NCBI GenBank assembly: GCA_944380295.1 | Contig: CALWHE010000007.1 | Coordinates: 1 to 64,000 of the forward strand | DNA length: 64,000 bases | Reading direction: 5' to 3' | Source: an uncultured Christensenellaceae bacterium | GTDB taxonomy: Bacteria > Bacillota > Clostridia > Christensenellales > UBA3700 | Translations under genes and position numbers: made by a program | In this document: positions 1 to 8,752 of the stretch, piece after piece | How positions within the stretch are numbered: position 1 is the first letter of the stretch | How the letters are laid out: every line of letters begins with the position of its first letter | The notes under the pieces: model-generated | The model's input: the letters and a program-made list of their open reading frames with translations, nothing else | Databases searched by the model: none | What the model was told of the DNA's origin: nothing

Positions 1-153
1 GCAGTTCTTCTTGCGGTAAAAGGCATGCTGCCCAAAAATTCCATGGGCAGGAATCAGCTCAAGAGGCTGCGCGTTTTTGCCGGTGCGGAACATCCCCACA
101 CCGCTCAAAAGCCCGAAGCGCTCGTCATCGACGCTAACAAGAAGGAGAATTGA
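1..153 (+). CDS. rplM: 50S ribosomal protein L13, C-terminal part (cut by window edge)
   Basis: The first 50 codons read in frame from base 1 to a TGA at 151-153. The translation contains the L13 C-terminal pattern [11 protein letters not shown], then [10 protein letters not shown] and a PHTAQKP segment. L13 is an early-assembling protein of the large ribosomal subunit. The gene sits immediately before rpsI, two bases from its start, which is the conserved rplM-rpsI pair of bacteria. The 5' part lies outside the window, so its start and promoter cannot be judged. Confidence 0.95.
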   Translation, partial: AVLLAVKGMLPKNSMGRNQLKRLRVFAGAEHPHTAQKPEALVIDANKKEN

Positions 154-155
154 CC

Positions 156-569
156 ATGGCTACCAAAAAGACCAAGAAGAAGATCCAATACCTCGGCACC
201 GGCCGCAGGAAGAAGGCTATCGCGCGCGTCAGACTCATTCCCGACGGCAGCGGCAGCATCACCATCAATAAGAGGACGCTGGAAGAATACTTCCCTCAGG
301 ATATCCTCAAATACGTTGTCAATCAGCCTTTGGAGCTTACCGGCACCGCCGGCAAGTTCGACGTTATCGTCAATGTCAGCGGCGGCGGCTATACCGGACA
401 GGCAGGCGCTATCCGTCACGGCATTTCCCGCGCCCTGGTGGTTGCGGACGAGAGCTTGAAGCCCGCTTTGAAGAGCGCCGGCTTCCTCACCCGCGATCCC
501 CGCGCCAAGGAGCGTAAAAAATACGGCTTGCACAAGGCTCGCAAGGCGCCTCAATTCAGCAAGAGATAA
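156..569 (+). CDS. rpsI: 30S ribosomal protein S9
   Basis: A protein of 137 residues (the family is usually about 130). It has the S9 features [16 protein letters not shown] near the N-terminus, the [19 protein letters not shown] core, and the basic tail ending KAPQFSKR that reaches the P-site tRNA in the ribosome. I chose the ATG at 156 because an AAGGAG sequence ends about eight bases upstream; a TTG two codons earlier is in frame but poorly placed. It is cotranscribed with rplM and followed by a strong terminator. Confidence 0.97.
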   Translation: MATKKTKKKIQYLGTGRRKKAIARVRLIPDGSGSITINKRTLEEYFPQDILKYVVNQPLELTGTAGKFDVIVNVSGGGYTGQAGAIRHGISRALVVADESLKPALKSAGFLTRDPRAKERKKYGLHKARKAPQFSKR

Positions 570-591
570 CAAATCAACATCAACGCAAACG

Positions 592-622
592 TCCGGGAGG
601 CAAGGCTTCCCGGATTTTTTTT
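592..622 (+). terminator. Rho-independent terminator of rplM-rpsI
   Basis: A TCCGGGA/TCCCGGA stem at 592-614 is followed by eight T residues at 615-622, just after the rpsI stop. Confidence 0.9.
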
Positions 623-744
623 GCGCGCACGGGCGGCGGGCGCGGCGCGAATTTATATCTTCCAAAAGGGAAAAAATATGTTATAATGGAAATATAAAAG
701 CAAAAAGGCGCCGCCTCGGACAAACAGGCGCCAGAGGAAGAGTT

Positions 745-1752
745 ATGAAGAAAAAGCCGACAATTACAGCAGCGATCGTAATGATAGTTGTCGCGCTCGC
801 GTGCGCGTTCACCGCCTGCGGCAAAACGCAGGAATCTCCCGCGGCGGAAGAGTTGTCTTATTGGATGAAGACCATCAGGGACGATACGCCGATCACGCAG
901 ATGGTCATCCCCGGTTCGCACGATTCCGGCACGGTGGGCATGGTTTCCGTCTGCGAAACGCAGAACAAGGATTTTGCCGCGCAGCTTGCCGTGGGCACCC
1001 GTTACTTTGACGTGCGCCCCAGGCTGAAAGGCAACGGGGAGATAGTGTTTTATCACATGTTCAGCTCGGATAACAGATATGAAGATTTTTTGGCGGACGT
1101 GGAAGAGTTTTTGAGCGCGAATCCGTCCGAATTTTTAATACTCGATCATCAGCATTGCGATCCGGCGGAAGAGTCTTTTTACAACACCATCTTCGGCATG
1201 CTTGAAGAAAAGCTGGGCGCGGAACGCATACTCTGCGCGCCCGCAGGGGTGAGCGACGCGGACTATATAAATTCGCTCACGCTGGGTGACGTGCGCGGCA
1301 AGGTGCTGGTGACCTTGGGCACGGAAGACCTGCCCGAGCAATACCCCTTTGTGATGACGCGCGACGCGGACGCTCAGGTGCGCGAGGGCAGCGTGCTGCA
1401 TTCGCCCTATATCGGCAAATACAACAAGTCCGGCTCTGAGGAATATGTGAGCGAATATCTGCAAGAGTATATAGACATGTATGCGCAGCTGGGCGGCATA
1501 TGTATTTTGCAGGGGCAGCTCACGGGCGGCATTTTGGAAGACAAGGAGGCAAAGCACGACGCCAATATGTCCGCTTGGATAAGGGCGCTCAAAGACGATG
1601 AGGAAACGCTGGCGCACATCAACGTTATCATGCGCGATTACGTCACGGGCAAAAAGTGCGCCGACATCATCGAGCTGAACAAATACAAGGGCTTTGTCAA
1701 AGACGAATGCGTGACGGAATTTGACGCTTTGGTGGCAAAATTTGCCGAATAA
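745..1752 (+). CDS. Phosphatidylinositol-specific phospholipase C-like lipoprotein
   Basis: A 335-residue secreted lipoprotein. Residues 1-25 form a signal peptide ending in a lipobox-like FTAC, with Cys25 as the likely lipid-anchor site. The mature part carries the PI-PLC X-domain pattern: PGSHDSGT with His59, RYFDVR around residue 89, and a second catalytic-type histidine in FYH at residue 104, followed by a DFLADVEEFL segment and FLILDHQH. Bacterial PI-PLCs cleave phosphatidylinositol or GPI anchors by general acid-base catalysis with two histidines. Substrate cannot be read from sequence. A TATAAT at 682-687 is the likely -10; the -35 is poor. It is monocistronic. Confidence 0.82.
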   Translation: MKKKPTITAAIVMIVVALACAFTACGKTQESPAAEELSYWMKTIRDDTPITQMVIPGSHDSGTVGMVSVCETQNKDFAAQLAVGTRYFDVRPRLKGNGEIVFYHMFSSDNRYEDFLADVEEFLSANPSEFLILDHQHCDPAEESFYNTIFGMLEEKLGAERILCAPAGVSDADYINSLTLGDVRGKVLVTLGTEDLPEQYPFVMTRDADAQVREGSVLHSPYIGKYNKSGSEEYVSEYLQEYIDMYAQLGGICILQGQLTGGILEDKEAKHDANMSAWIRALKDDEETLAHINVIMRDYVTGKKCADIIELNKYKGFVKDECVTEFDALVAKFAE

Positions 1753-1813
1753 GGCGAAAATTTGCGGCAGAGGTCAAATTTCCGTAAAATGTTTGCATAC
1801 TAACCGTTTGGGG

Positions 1814-1842
1814 TTGACAGCCGTATGTGGCATAGATATAAT
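1814..1842 (+). promoter_or_regulatory. Sigma-A promoter of the flavoprotein/ABC operon
   Basis: TTGACA at 1814-1819 and TATAAT at 1837-1842, both perfect and separated by 17 bases, 57 bases before the ATG at 1899. Confidence 0.85.
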
Positions 1843-1898
1843 TGTTATAAAATTGCAAGAAGGCGTTGCCGGGCGGCAAGTGAAAAGGAGATAAAGGC

Positions 1899-2519
1899 AT
1901 GAAGGTTTTGATGCTCAACGGCAGTCCGCACGAGAAAGGCTGCGTTTACACCGCGCTTTGCGAGGTGGCGGAACAGCTGCGGAAAGAGGGGATAGAGTCC
2001 GAGATAATGCATATGGGCGCAAAGCCCGTGGCAGGGTGCGTCGCCTGCGGCAGCTGCGCCAAAACGGGCAGGTGCTTTTTCGGCGAGGACAAGGTGAACG
2101 AGTGCGCGGAAAAATTGCGCGCCGCAGACGCCTTTATCGTGGGTTCGCCCGTCTATTACGCCGGTCCAAACGGCGCGCTGTGCGCCTTTTTGGACAGGCT
2201 TTTTTACAGCGCGTCCAAGAGCTTTGCCGGCAAACCGGCGGCTGCGGTGGTCAACTGCCGCAGGGGCGGAGCCAGCGCGGCTTTCGAGCGCTTGAACAAG
2301 TATTTCACCATTGCCAACATGCCCGTGATCCCTTCGTCCTATTGGAACAGCACGCACGGCAGAACGCCGGAGCAGGTGCGGCGCGACGCGGAGGGCTTGC
2401 AGGTCATGCGCGATCTGGCGCGCAACGCCGCGCGCATGCTCAAAGGACTGCAAGGGCAGCCTCTGCCGCAATACGAGAAGAAGATCTACACGGACTTTAT
2501 TCCGCGCTTGGATAAATAA
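1899..2519 (+). CDS. NADPH-dependent FMN reductase / flavodoxin-family iron-sulfur flavoprotein
   Basis: A 206-residue cytoplasmic protein of the flavodoxin-like fold. The phosphate-binding loop is LNGSPHEKG near residue 6, and the isoalloxazine-side loop is VGSPVYYAGPNGALCAFLDR. Between them is a cysteine-rich VAGCVACGSCAKTGRC segment typical of the iron-sulfur flavoprotein/NADPH:FMN reductase group, which could bind a cluster. It has an AAGGAG ribosome site. The stop overlaps the ATG of the following ABC gene by one base (TAATG), so the three genes are one operon. The electron acceptor is unknown. Confidence 0.82.
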   Translation: MKVLMLNGSPHEKGCVYTALCEVAEQLRKEGIESEIMHMGAKPVAGCVACGSCAKTGRCFFGEDKVNECAEKLRAADAFIVGSPVYYAGPNGALCAFLDRLFYSASKSFAGKPAAAVVNCRRGGASAAFERLNKYFTIANMPVIPSSYWNSTHGRTPEQVRRDAEGLQVMRDLARNAARMLKGLQGQPLPQYEKKIYTDFIPRLDK

Positions 2520-4294
2520 TGAAGGAAAAGGCGAAAAGGGCGAAAAAGGGCGAGATAGCCGTTGTCTTGCGTTATTATGTGCATTATCTGCTTTGGATAG
2601 CGCTGGCGCTGGGCTTCCTCACCTGCGAGGCGGTGTGCGAGTTGGAATTGCCCTCTTATATGTCCTCGATAATTTCCGAAGGCATCATGTCGTCCGACCT
2701 CACGCAGGTGCTCAAAATAGGCGGCGTTATGCTGGCAATATCCCTGGCGGCGTGCTGTTCTTCCATTATTGTGAGTTTTTTGGCTTCTAGGGTGGGTGCG
2801 GGCATGTCTAAGGACTTGCGCAACGATATCTTTGACAAGGTGCTCTCCTTTTCCGCCAAAGAATACAATTCCTTTTCCGTGTCCTCGCTGATCACGCGCT
2901 CCACCAACGATATCACGCAGATACAGATCTTTTCCATCGTCTTTTTGCGCATGGTCATGTATGCGCCCATCATGGGCGTGGGCGGCGTGATCAAGGCGGT
3001 GAACACCTCCTCGGGCATTTCGCAGCTGGGCGTTGTGGTGGGCGTGGCGCTCGCCGTGGTGGTGTGCGCCATCATCATTCTCATGGCGGTGGTGCTGCCC
3101 AAATTCACCAAAATACAAAAGCAGGTAGACGACGTGAACCGCGTGGCGCGTGAGGGACTCTCCGGCATGATGGTGGTGCGCGCCTTCAACACGCAGGGGC
3201 ATGAAGAAGAGCGCTTTGAAAAAGCCAACGCCGCGCTGACCAAGACCAATCTCTTTGTCAACCGCGTCATGGCGCTGCTCATGCCGCTCATAACCATTTT
3301 GATGAACGGCATAAGCGTGGCAACGGTGTGGGTGGCGGCGCTGTTTGTGGAAGACTATATGCAGGTGGCAAACATGATGGCGTTCATGCAATACGCCATT
3401 CAGATAATAATGTCCTTTATGATGATAAGCATGGTGTTCATCTTGCTGCCGCGCGCGGTGGTAGCCATGCGCCGCGTGTCCGAGGTGCTCTCAACCGTGC
3501 CGAGCATCACCGATCCCGCCGGTGCGGAACAGCCGCAGGGCGTCAGATTGAGGGGCGACGTGGCGTTTGAGGACGCGGCTTATAATTACGGCGGCAGTGA
3601 AAACGCCGTGGAGCATATCACCTTTACCGCTTCGCCGGGAGAGGTGGTGGCGCTCATCGGTCCCACGGGCAGCGGCAAGTCCACCATCATCAATCTGATA
3701 CCGCGCCTGACGGACGTCACGCAGGGCAGGGTGACCATAGACGGCAAGGATGTGCGTGAATACAACATTGAAGATCTCAGGCGTAACATAGGCTTTGTGC
3801 CGCAGAAAAACGTGCTCTTTTCCGGCACGATAGAGAGCAATCTGAAAATGGGCGACGGCGCAGCCACGCGGGAGCAGCTGGAACGCGCGGCGGAGATAGC
3901 GCAGGCAAGCGAGTTCATCGCCGAGAGAGAAGAAGGCTTTGAAGATCCCGTGGCGCAGGGCGGCGCCAACGTGTCCGGCGGACAAAAACAGCGCCTGGCG
4001 ATCGCGCGCGCTTTGGTCAAGGACGCGCCCATATATGTGTTTGACGATTCTTTTTCCGCGCTGGACTTTAAGACGGACGCGGCGCTGCGCAAGGCGCTGG
4101 CGGAAAAGATGGGACATGCCACGGTGATCATCGTCGCCCAGCGCGTGGGCACCATCATGAACGCGGACAGGATAGTGGTTTTGGACGAGGGCAAGATAGC
4201 GGGCATAGGCACGCACAAACAGCTTTTGCAAAGCTGCACGGTGTATCGGCAGATAGCCGAGTCACAGCTGAGCGAGGAGGACTTGAAGAGATGA
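2519..4294 (+). CDS. ABC exporter half-transporter, subunit with degenerate ATP site
   Basis: A 591-residue type IV ABC exporter subunit: about six membrane segments in residues 15-310, then a nucleotide-binding domain. Walker A is GPTGSGKST near residue 381, and the signature is VSGGQKQRLAIARAL near 485. Walker B ends FDDS, so aspartate replaces the catalytic glutamate, and the switch histidine is replaced by Gln in IIVAQR. These changes are known from the degenerate site of heterodimeric exporters such as TM287/288. The partner gene overlaps by four bases (ATGA). Drug, lipid or peptide export are all possible; the substrate cannot be inferred. Confidence 0.9.
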   Translation: MKEKAKRAKKGEIAVVLRYYVHYLLWIALALGFLTCEAVCELELPSYMSSIISEGIMSSDLTQVLKIGGVMLAISLAACCSSIIVSFLASRVGAGMSKDLRNDIFDKVLSFSAKEYNSFSVSSLITRSTNDITQIQIFSIVFLRMVMYAPIMGVGGVIKAVNTSSGISQLGVVVGVALAVVVCAIIILMAVVLPKFTKIQKQVDDVNRVAREGLSGMMVVRAFNTQGHEEERFEKANAALTKTNLFVNRVMALLMPLITILMNGISVATVWVAALFVEDYMQVANMMAFMQYAIQIIMSFMMISMVFILLPRAVVAMRRVSEVLSTVPSITDPAGAEQPQGVRLRGDVAFEDAAYNYGGSENAVEHITFTASPGEVVALIGPTGSGKSTIINLIPRLTDVTQGRVTIDGKDVREYNIEDLRRNIGFVPQKNVLFSGTIESNLKMGDGAATREQLERAAEIAQASEFIAEREEGFEDPVAQGGANVSGGQKQRLAIARALVKDAPIYVFDDSFSALDFKTDAALRKALAEKMGHATVIIVAQRVGTIMNADRIVVLDEGKIAGIGTHKQLLQSCTVYRQIAESQLSEEDLKR

Positions 4295-6438
4295 AAGAAA
4301 ACGTCAAAAGACCTCCTTTGAAGCGCATGCCGCGCCGCGGTCCCGGCGCTCACGGACCGGGCATGCCGGCGGAAAAGCCCAAGGAATTCAAAAAGACGCT
4401 GGTCAAGACCTTGAAATACATGCGCAAAAACCTGGCGGCGGTGATAATAGCCTTTGTGCTGGCGATAGGCGGCGTGGTGGCAACGCTGCTGGTCCCCGAC
4501 ATCATGGGACAGGCAACGGACGAATTGCTGACGGGCGTGCTGCGCGCGCAGATATACAAGACCGTAAAAACGGCGGACGCGCTGGTCACGGAAGAGATGG
4601 CGTCGGCGGCGGAAACAACGCCGGATATGCCGCTTGTGCAATGGCTGGCTCAACACCCGCAGGATCTGCCGCAAGAGCAAACGGAGATCTCGCAGGAGGA
4701 GCTGGAAGAGATGGCGCACATCACCATCGGGCAGATGGTGCGCGCGCATTCCAAACAGACGCTGGGAGAATACATGGCGGAGCTGGGCATGTCCGAGGCG
4801 TTCGACAAGTTGCCTGCAGAATATTCGGACGCGGTCTACCACACTTCGCTCACGCAGGGAGAGCCGGGCGTGGACGTGGACGCGGTGGTGCACACCTTGA
4901 CGCTCACGCTCATTTTGGTGTGCGTGTCGGGCGCGCTTTCTTACGGGCAGGGCTTTATTTTGGCAACGGTGGCGCAGAGCGTTTCTTACCGCTTCCGCCG
5001 CGACATTTACGCCAAAATAGACAAGCTGCCCCTCAAATATTTCGACGGCACCACTCACGGCGAGGTGATGAGTTACCTCACCAACGACGTGGACATGATC
5101 TCCACTTCGCTCAACCAATCGCTCTCCCAACTGCTCACCGCCGCCACCACGCTCATCGGCGTGATGGTGATGATGTTCCGCATCAATTGGATACTCACGC
5201 TGGTGGCGCTCGTCATCGTGCCCGTATCGCTGCTCATCGTGCTTTTGGTGGTGAAAAAGTCGCAGAAGTATTATTTGCGGCAGCAGGAATATCTGGGGCA
5301 CGTCAATGGGCAGATAGAAGAGGTTTTCGGCGGACAAAACGTGATCAAGCTCTTCTCCGGTGAAGAGCGCGCCAAAGAGGAGTTTGCCGTTTACAACGTC
5401 AAACTTTACGAATCGGCGTGGAAGTCGCAGTTCTATTCGGGCATCATGATGCCCGCCAACAAGTTGATGGGCAACATCAGCTTTGTGCTCACCTGCGTGC
5501 TGGGCGGTTATTTTGTGATAAGCGGCAGCATGATGGTGGGACAGATCCAGGCGTTTGCCAGTTATGTGCGCCAGTTCAATCAGCCCATCTCCCAGGTGTC
5601 AGGCATCGCCAACACCTTGCAGTCCACCGTGGCGGCTTCAGAGCGCGTGTTCAACTTTTTGGAAGAGGCGGAAGAAGGGGAAACGGGCGTTGCCGCCCTG
5701 GGCGAAGTGCGCGGCGACGTGGACTTCGAGCACGTGCGCTTCGGATACGACCCGGAAAAGATCATCATCAAAGACTTTTGCTGCAACGTGAAGGCGGGAC
5801 AGCGCATCGCCATCGTCGGACCCACCGGCGCGGGCAAGACCACCATCGTCAAATTGCTGATGCGTTTTTACGATTTGAACGGCGGCAGCATAGCCGTGGA
5901 CGGCAAAAACGTGACGGACGTCACGCGCGCTTCTCTGCGTGAAGAAGTGGGCATGGTGCTGCAAGACACCTGGCTGTTCTCCGGCAGCATTCGTGAAAAT
6001 ATCCGTTACGGCAGGCTGGACGCCACGGACGAAGAGGTGATCTCCGCCGCCAAGTGCGCTTACGCCGACCACTTTATCAACACGCTGCCGGGCGGTTACG
6101 ATTTTGTCATCAATGAAGAGGGCGCCAACATCTCGCAGGGGCAAAAACAGCTGCTCACCATCGCCCGCGCCGTGCTCGCCGATCCGCGCATACTCATTCT
6201 GGACGAAGCCACCTCTTCCGTGGATACGCGCACGGAGCAGCTCATTCAACAGGCGATGGATAAGCTGATGGAGGGCAGGACCAGCTTTGTCATCGCCCAC
6301 CGCCTCTCCACCATCAAAAACGCCGACCTCATCCTGGTGCTGATGGACGGGGACGTGGTGGAACAGGGCACGCACGCGCAGCTGCTGGAAAAGGGCGGCG
6401 CTTATGCGGAACTTTATAACGCGCAATTCGCCGGGTAA
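4291..6438 (+). CDS. ABC exporter half-transporter, catalytically complete subunit with large extracytoplasmic insertion
   Basis: A 715-residue partner of the previous gene. The ATPase motifs are canonical: GPTGAGKTT near residue 510, ISQGQKQLLTIARA near 614, ILILDEATSSVD with the catalytic Glu, and the switch histidine in VIAHRLST. It therefore supplies the consensus hydrolysis site. The N-terminus has a basic, Pro-rich cytoplasmic head. Between the first membrane segment (about 49-70) and the second (about 203-225) lies a polar, Glu-rich stretch of about 130 residues, far longer than the short loop usual in this family, so it probably projects outside the cell. Confidence 0.9.
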   Translation: MKENVKRPPLKRMPRRGPGAHGPGMPAEKPKEFKKTLVKTLKYMRKNLAAVIIAFVLAIGGVVATLLVPDIMGQATDELLTGVLRAQIYKTVKTADALVTEEMASAAETTPDMPLVQWLAQHPQDLPQEQTEISQEELEEMAHITIGQMVRAHSKQTLGEYMAELGMSEAFDKLPAEYSDAVYHTSLTQGEPGVDVDAVVHTLTLTLILVCVSGALSYGQGFILATVAQSVSYRFRRDIYAKIDKLPLKYFDGTTHGEVMSYLTNDVDMISTSLNQSLSQLLTAATTLIGVMVMMFRINWILTLVALVIVPVSLLIVLLVVKKSQKYYLRQQEYLGHVNGQIEEVFGGQNVIKLFSGEERAKEEFAVYNVKLYESAWKSQFYSGIMMPANKLMGNISFVLTCVLGGYFVISGSMMVGQIQAFASYVRQFNQPISQVSGIANTLQSTVAASERVFNFLEEAEEGETGVAALGEVRGDVDFEHVRFGYDPEKIIIKDFCCNVKAGQRIAIVGPTGAGKTTIVKLLMRFYDLNGGSIAVDGKNVTDVTRASLREEVGMVLQDTWLFSGSIRENIRYGRLDATDEEVISAAKCAYADHFINTLPGGYDFVINEEGANISQGQKQLLTIARAVLADPRILILDEATSSVDTRTEQLIQQAMDKLMEGRTSFVIAHRLSTIKNADLILVLMDGDVVEQGTHAQLLEKGGAYAELYNAQFAG

Positions 6439-6514
6439 AGAGCGCCCCTGCAAGGGCGCCGGCGGCGCGCGAGCGCGTTTTGCGGCGGAAAAAGGGCGGC
6501 GCAGTTTTCGGACA

Positions 6515-6547
6515 AGAAAAAAAGACGGTCGTGTGACCGTCTTTTTT
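6515..6547 (-). terminator. Bidirectional terminator behind tRNA-Arg and the ABC operon
   Basis: A nine-base AAGACGGTC/GACCGTCTT stem with a GTGT loop is flanked by an A-run on the left and a T-run on the right, so it can end transcripts in both directions. It begins one base past the encoded CCA of the tRNA. Confidence 0.85.
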
Positions 6548-6548
6548 A

Positions 6549-6625
6549 TGGCGTGCCCGAATGGATTCGAACCATCGGCATCAAGCGTCGGAGGCTTGCG
6601 CTCTATCCAGCTGAGCTACGGGCAC
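6549..6625 (-). tRNA. tRNA-Arg (anticodon CCG)
   Basis: Read on the minus strand, the sequence folds into a full cloverleaf: acceptor GTGCCCG/CGGGCAC, D-arm GCTC-AGCTGGATA-GAGC, anticodon stem CAAGC/GCTTG with loop CTCCGAC giving anticodon CCG, and a T-arm with TTCGAAT. Discriminator G and the 3' CCA are encoded in the DNA (6549-6552). It reads the CGG arginine codon. Confidence 0.96.
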
Positions 6626-6697
6626 ATATAAAAGCGCAGTTTTGCCCGCTGCGCTTTTATTATATCACGGTTTTGCGGTTTTTGCACGGAAAAACGC

Positions 6698-7204
6698 TTA
6701 CTCTTCGTCAGCGTCGTCCGCCGCGTCGTCCCCTTCCTCTTCCTCGTCGGGAATGTCTTCCACGGAGTCGATGTCGTAATCGAAGTCGTCTTCCAACTCG
6801 TCGCGCGCGGCGTTCTCTTCTTCTTCGTCCGCTTCCGCGTCCGCATAATCTTCTTCGTTGCCGAACTCTTCGTTGTCGTCGAAAGATTCGTCAAAGTCGC
6901 TGTAAAGCTCGTCGTCACGCATCGCCTCGTAAGAATCCTCAAAGGCGTTTTCTTCCGCTTCCGGCTGAGGCTCCTGCTCGTATTCGTCTTCCTGCGCGCC
7001 CGTGCGGTCGACTTTGGCGCGGCATTCCGCGCACATCTTTTCGCCCGGTTCCAGGGGATTCACGCCGCACACGGGGCAGATCTCTTCTTCATAATCGTCG
7101 TCAAGGACTTTGCCCGCCAGCTCTGCCTTGCAGATCTCGCAATACTCTTCTTCCTCCGGGATCCAGTTCAGTTCGCAGCGGGGGCACTTTTTATATTTTC
7201 CCAT
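6698..7204 (-). CDS. Double zinc-ribbon protein with long acidic tail
   Basis: A 168-residue protein, not matched to a named family. Residues 1-65 carry two CxxC...CxxC sets: CPRC with CEIC, then CPVC with CAEC, as in zinc ribbons. From about residue 70 to the end the chain is almost entirely Glu/Asp with a few aromatic residues and has no predicted fold. Such a metal-binding head with a polyanionic tail could bind basic proteins or nucleic-acid machinery, but that is inference. The start ATG follows a GGGAGAATG context. It lies alone between the tRNA and the dipeptidase gene. Confidence 0.75.
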   Translation of the reverse strand: MGKYKKCPRCELNWIPEEEEYCEICKAELAGKVLDDDYEEEICPVCGVNPLEPGEKMCAECRAKVDRTGAQEDEYEQEPQPEAEENAFEDSYEAMRDDELYSDFDESFDDNEEFGNEEDYADAEADEEEENAARDELEDDFDYDIDSVEDIPDEEEEGDDAADDADEE

Positions 7205-7306
7205 ATCATTCTCCCTTGATGTTGTTATGTATATCGGATAGTATTATATAAGCAAAGCGCGAATTTGTAAATACTTTTTGCCAAAAAAATCCGACTATTT
7301 TTTTAA

Positions 7307-8602
7307 TCAACATATTTCGCGCTTTTTGCAGCACATATTTTTGATGGCTTGCTTATATATCCGATAGATCAGACGGAATTTCTCCACGCTCACGCACTCG
7401 TCTTTCTGGTGTATCGTGGGAGCGTCGCCGGGGAAACAGGGTCCGAATCCCACCGCGCCCGGTATCACGCGCGCAAAGGTGGCGCCGCCTATCGTCAAAG
7501 GCGCGCAGCTCTGCCCGGTCACCTGCGTGTAAGCCTCGCAAAGTCCGCGCACCAGCGGGGAATTTTCGTCCACGTAATGGGGCGCGTGCGCGCCGCACAC
7601 CTGCACCGCGCAGCCCAGCTCGGCTCTTATGCGCTCCACTATCTCTTCCTGCGTGAAGGTGACGGGATAGCGGATGTCGATAAAGGCGTGCAGGCTCTCC
7701 TTGTCCGTTTGCAAAACGCCCGTGTTGGAAGTGAGCGCGCCGCTCTTTTCGTCTTGCAGCGCGCAGCCCAAGCCGCTGCCGTCCAAAGTGCACAGTGCCT
7801 TGGCAAGGCGCGCAAGTTGCGGCGAAACGCCCGCCAGGGCATGCAGGACTTTGTGCGCCGCGTTCTCGCCCAGCTGCGGGGTGGAGCCGTGCGCCGGCTT
7901 GCCGTGCGCCGTTACGATATATTCTCCGCCGCGCTCCTGCACGCTCACGTTCCGCGCGTTTGCCGGCGGCGCGCTTAAACGCGCGCGGCAGAAGTCGGGC
8001 ACCACGTTCACGCGCGTGCCCGCGCTCAGCTTTTTGAGCGGAGCGGGCAGGGGAAAAGTGAGTTTAAGGTGCGCCACGCCCTTTTCGCAGGCGATCACGG
8101 GGAAGTCCGCGTCGGGAGAAAAGCCTTCCCGCGGCCATTTGTCCAGCTGCGCATAGCGTTCCGCGCACTTCCAGCCGCTCTCTTCGTTGCCGCCGGCAAA
8201 AAAGCGGATGCGGCGGGTGAGGGCGTATCCCTCATCCAAAAGCTGCGCCGTGGCGAACAGGCAGGCAAGCAGCGGACCTTTGTCGTCCATCACGCCTCTG
8301 CCGTAGATCACGCCGCCGTCTATCTCGCCCAGGGGAGAATGCGTCCAGCCTTCCCCGAAGGGCACCGTGTCCAGGTGCCCCAGCACGGCAAAAGGCTCGC
8401 CTTCGCCTATGTCCGCGGTGACGTAATAACCGCCTTCGTTGTGCACGGTAAAACCCAGCTTTTTCGCCGTGTCCGCAAAGATATCCAACGCTTTGCCCAC
8501 GCCCTCGCCGAAGGGGGAGAGGGAACAGGGCGCGCTTTGCACGCTCTGCACTGCCAGCAGCCGCATCAGGCTGTTCAATAAGTTGTCGAAGTTATCCATC
8601 AT
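7307..8602 (-). CDS. M20-family dipeptidase (PepV-like)
   Basis: A cytoplasmic metallopeptidase of 431 residues. The co-catalytic zinc motifs are present: GHLDTVP (His76, Asp78), GRGVMDDKGP (bridging Asp at 106), GGNEESGWKC (Glu140 general base, Glu141 metal ligand) and a late histidine in TIHQKDE. The DDKGP and NEESGW wording matches PepV-type dipeptidases that hydrolyse Xaa-dipeptides, including beta-Ala-His. The open frame continues far upstream to 9556 across gltX, but similarity begins only at MMDN, so I start at 8602. It is divergent from gltX. Confidence 0.88.
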   Translation of the reverse strand: MMDNFDNLLNSLMRLLAVQSVQSAPCSLSPFGEGVGKALDIFADTAKKLGFTVHNEGGYYVTADIGEGEPFAVLGHLDTVPFGEGWTHSPLGEIDGGVIYGRGVMDDKGPLLACLFATAQLLDEGYALTRRIRFFAGGNEESGWKCAERYAQLDKWPREGFSPDADFPVIACEKGVAHLKLTFPLPAPLKKLSAGTRVNVVPDFCRARLSAPPANARNVSVQERGGEYIVTAHGKPAHGSTPQLGENAAHKVLHALAGVSPQLARLAKALCTLDGSGLGCALQDEKSGALTSNTGVLQTDKESLHAFIDIRYPVTFTQEEIVERIRAELGCAVQVCGAHAPHYVDENSPLVRGLCEAYTQVTGQSCAPLTIGGATFARVIPGAVGFGPCFPGDAPTIHQKDECVSVEKFRLIYRIYKQAIKNMCCKKREIC

Positions 8603-8752
8603 ATGCCTCGCCCGCCGCGCCGCCTTGCGGTGCGGATAGTTATATCTATTATACGCAATAGGCAAAAAAATGTATACAAAATCGCCGCCTAATAATTTGA
8701 AATGCGCGCGATATGTGGTAATATATTTATATAAAAGGAAAATCGGTGGAAT

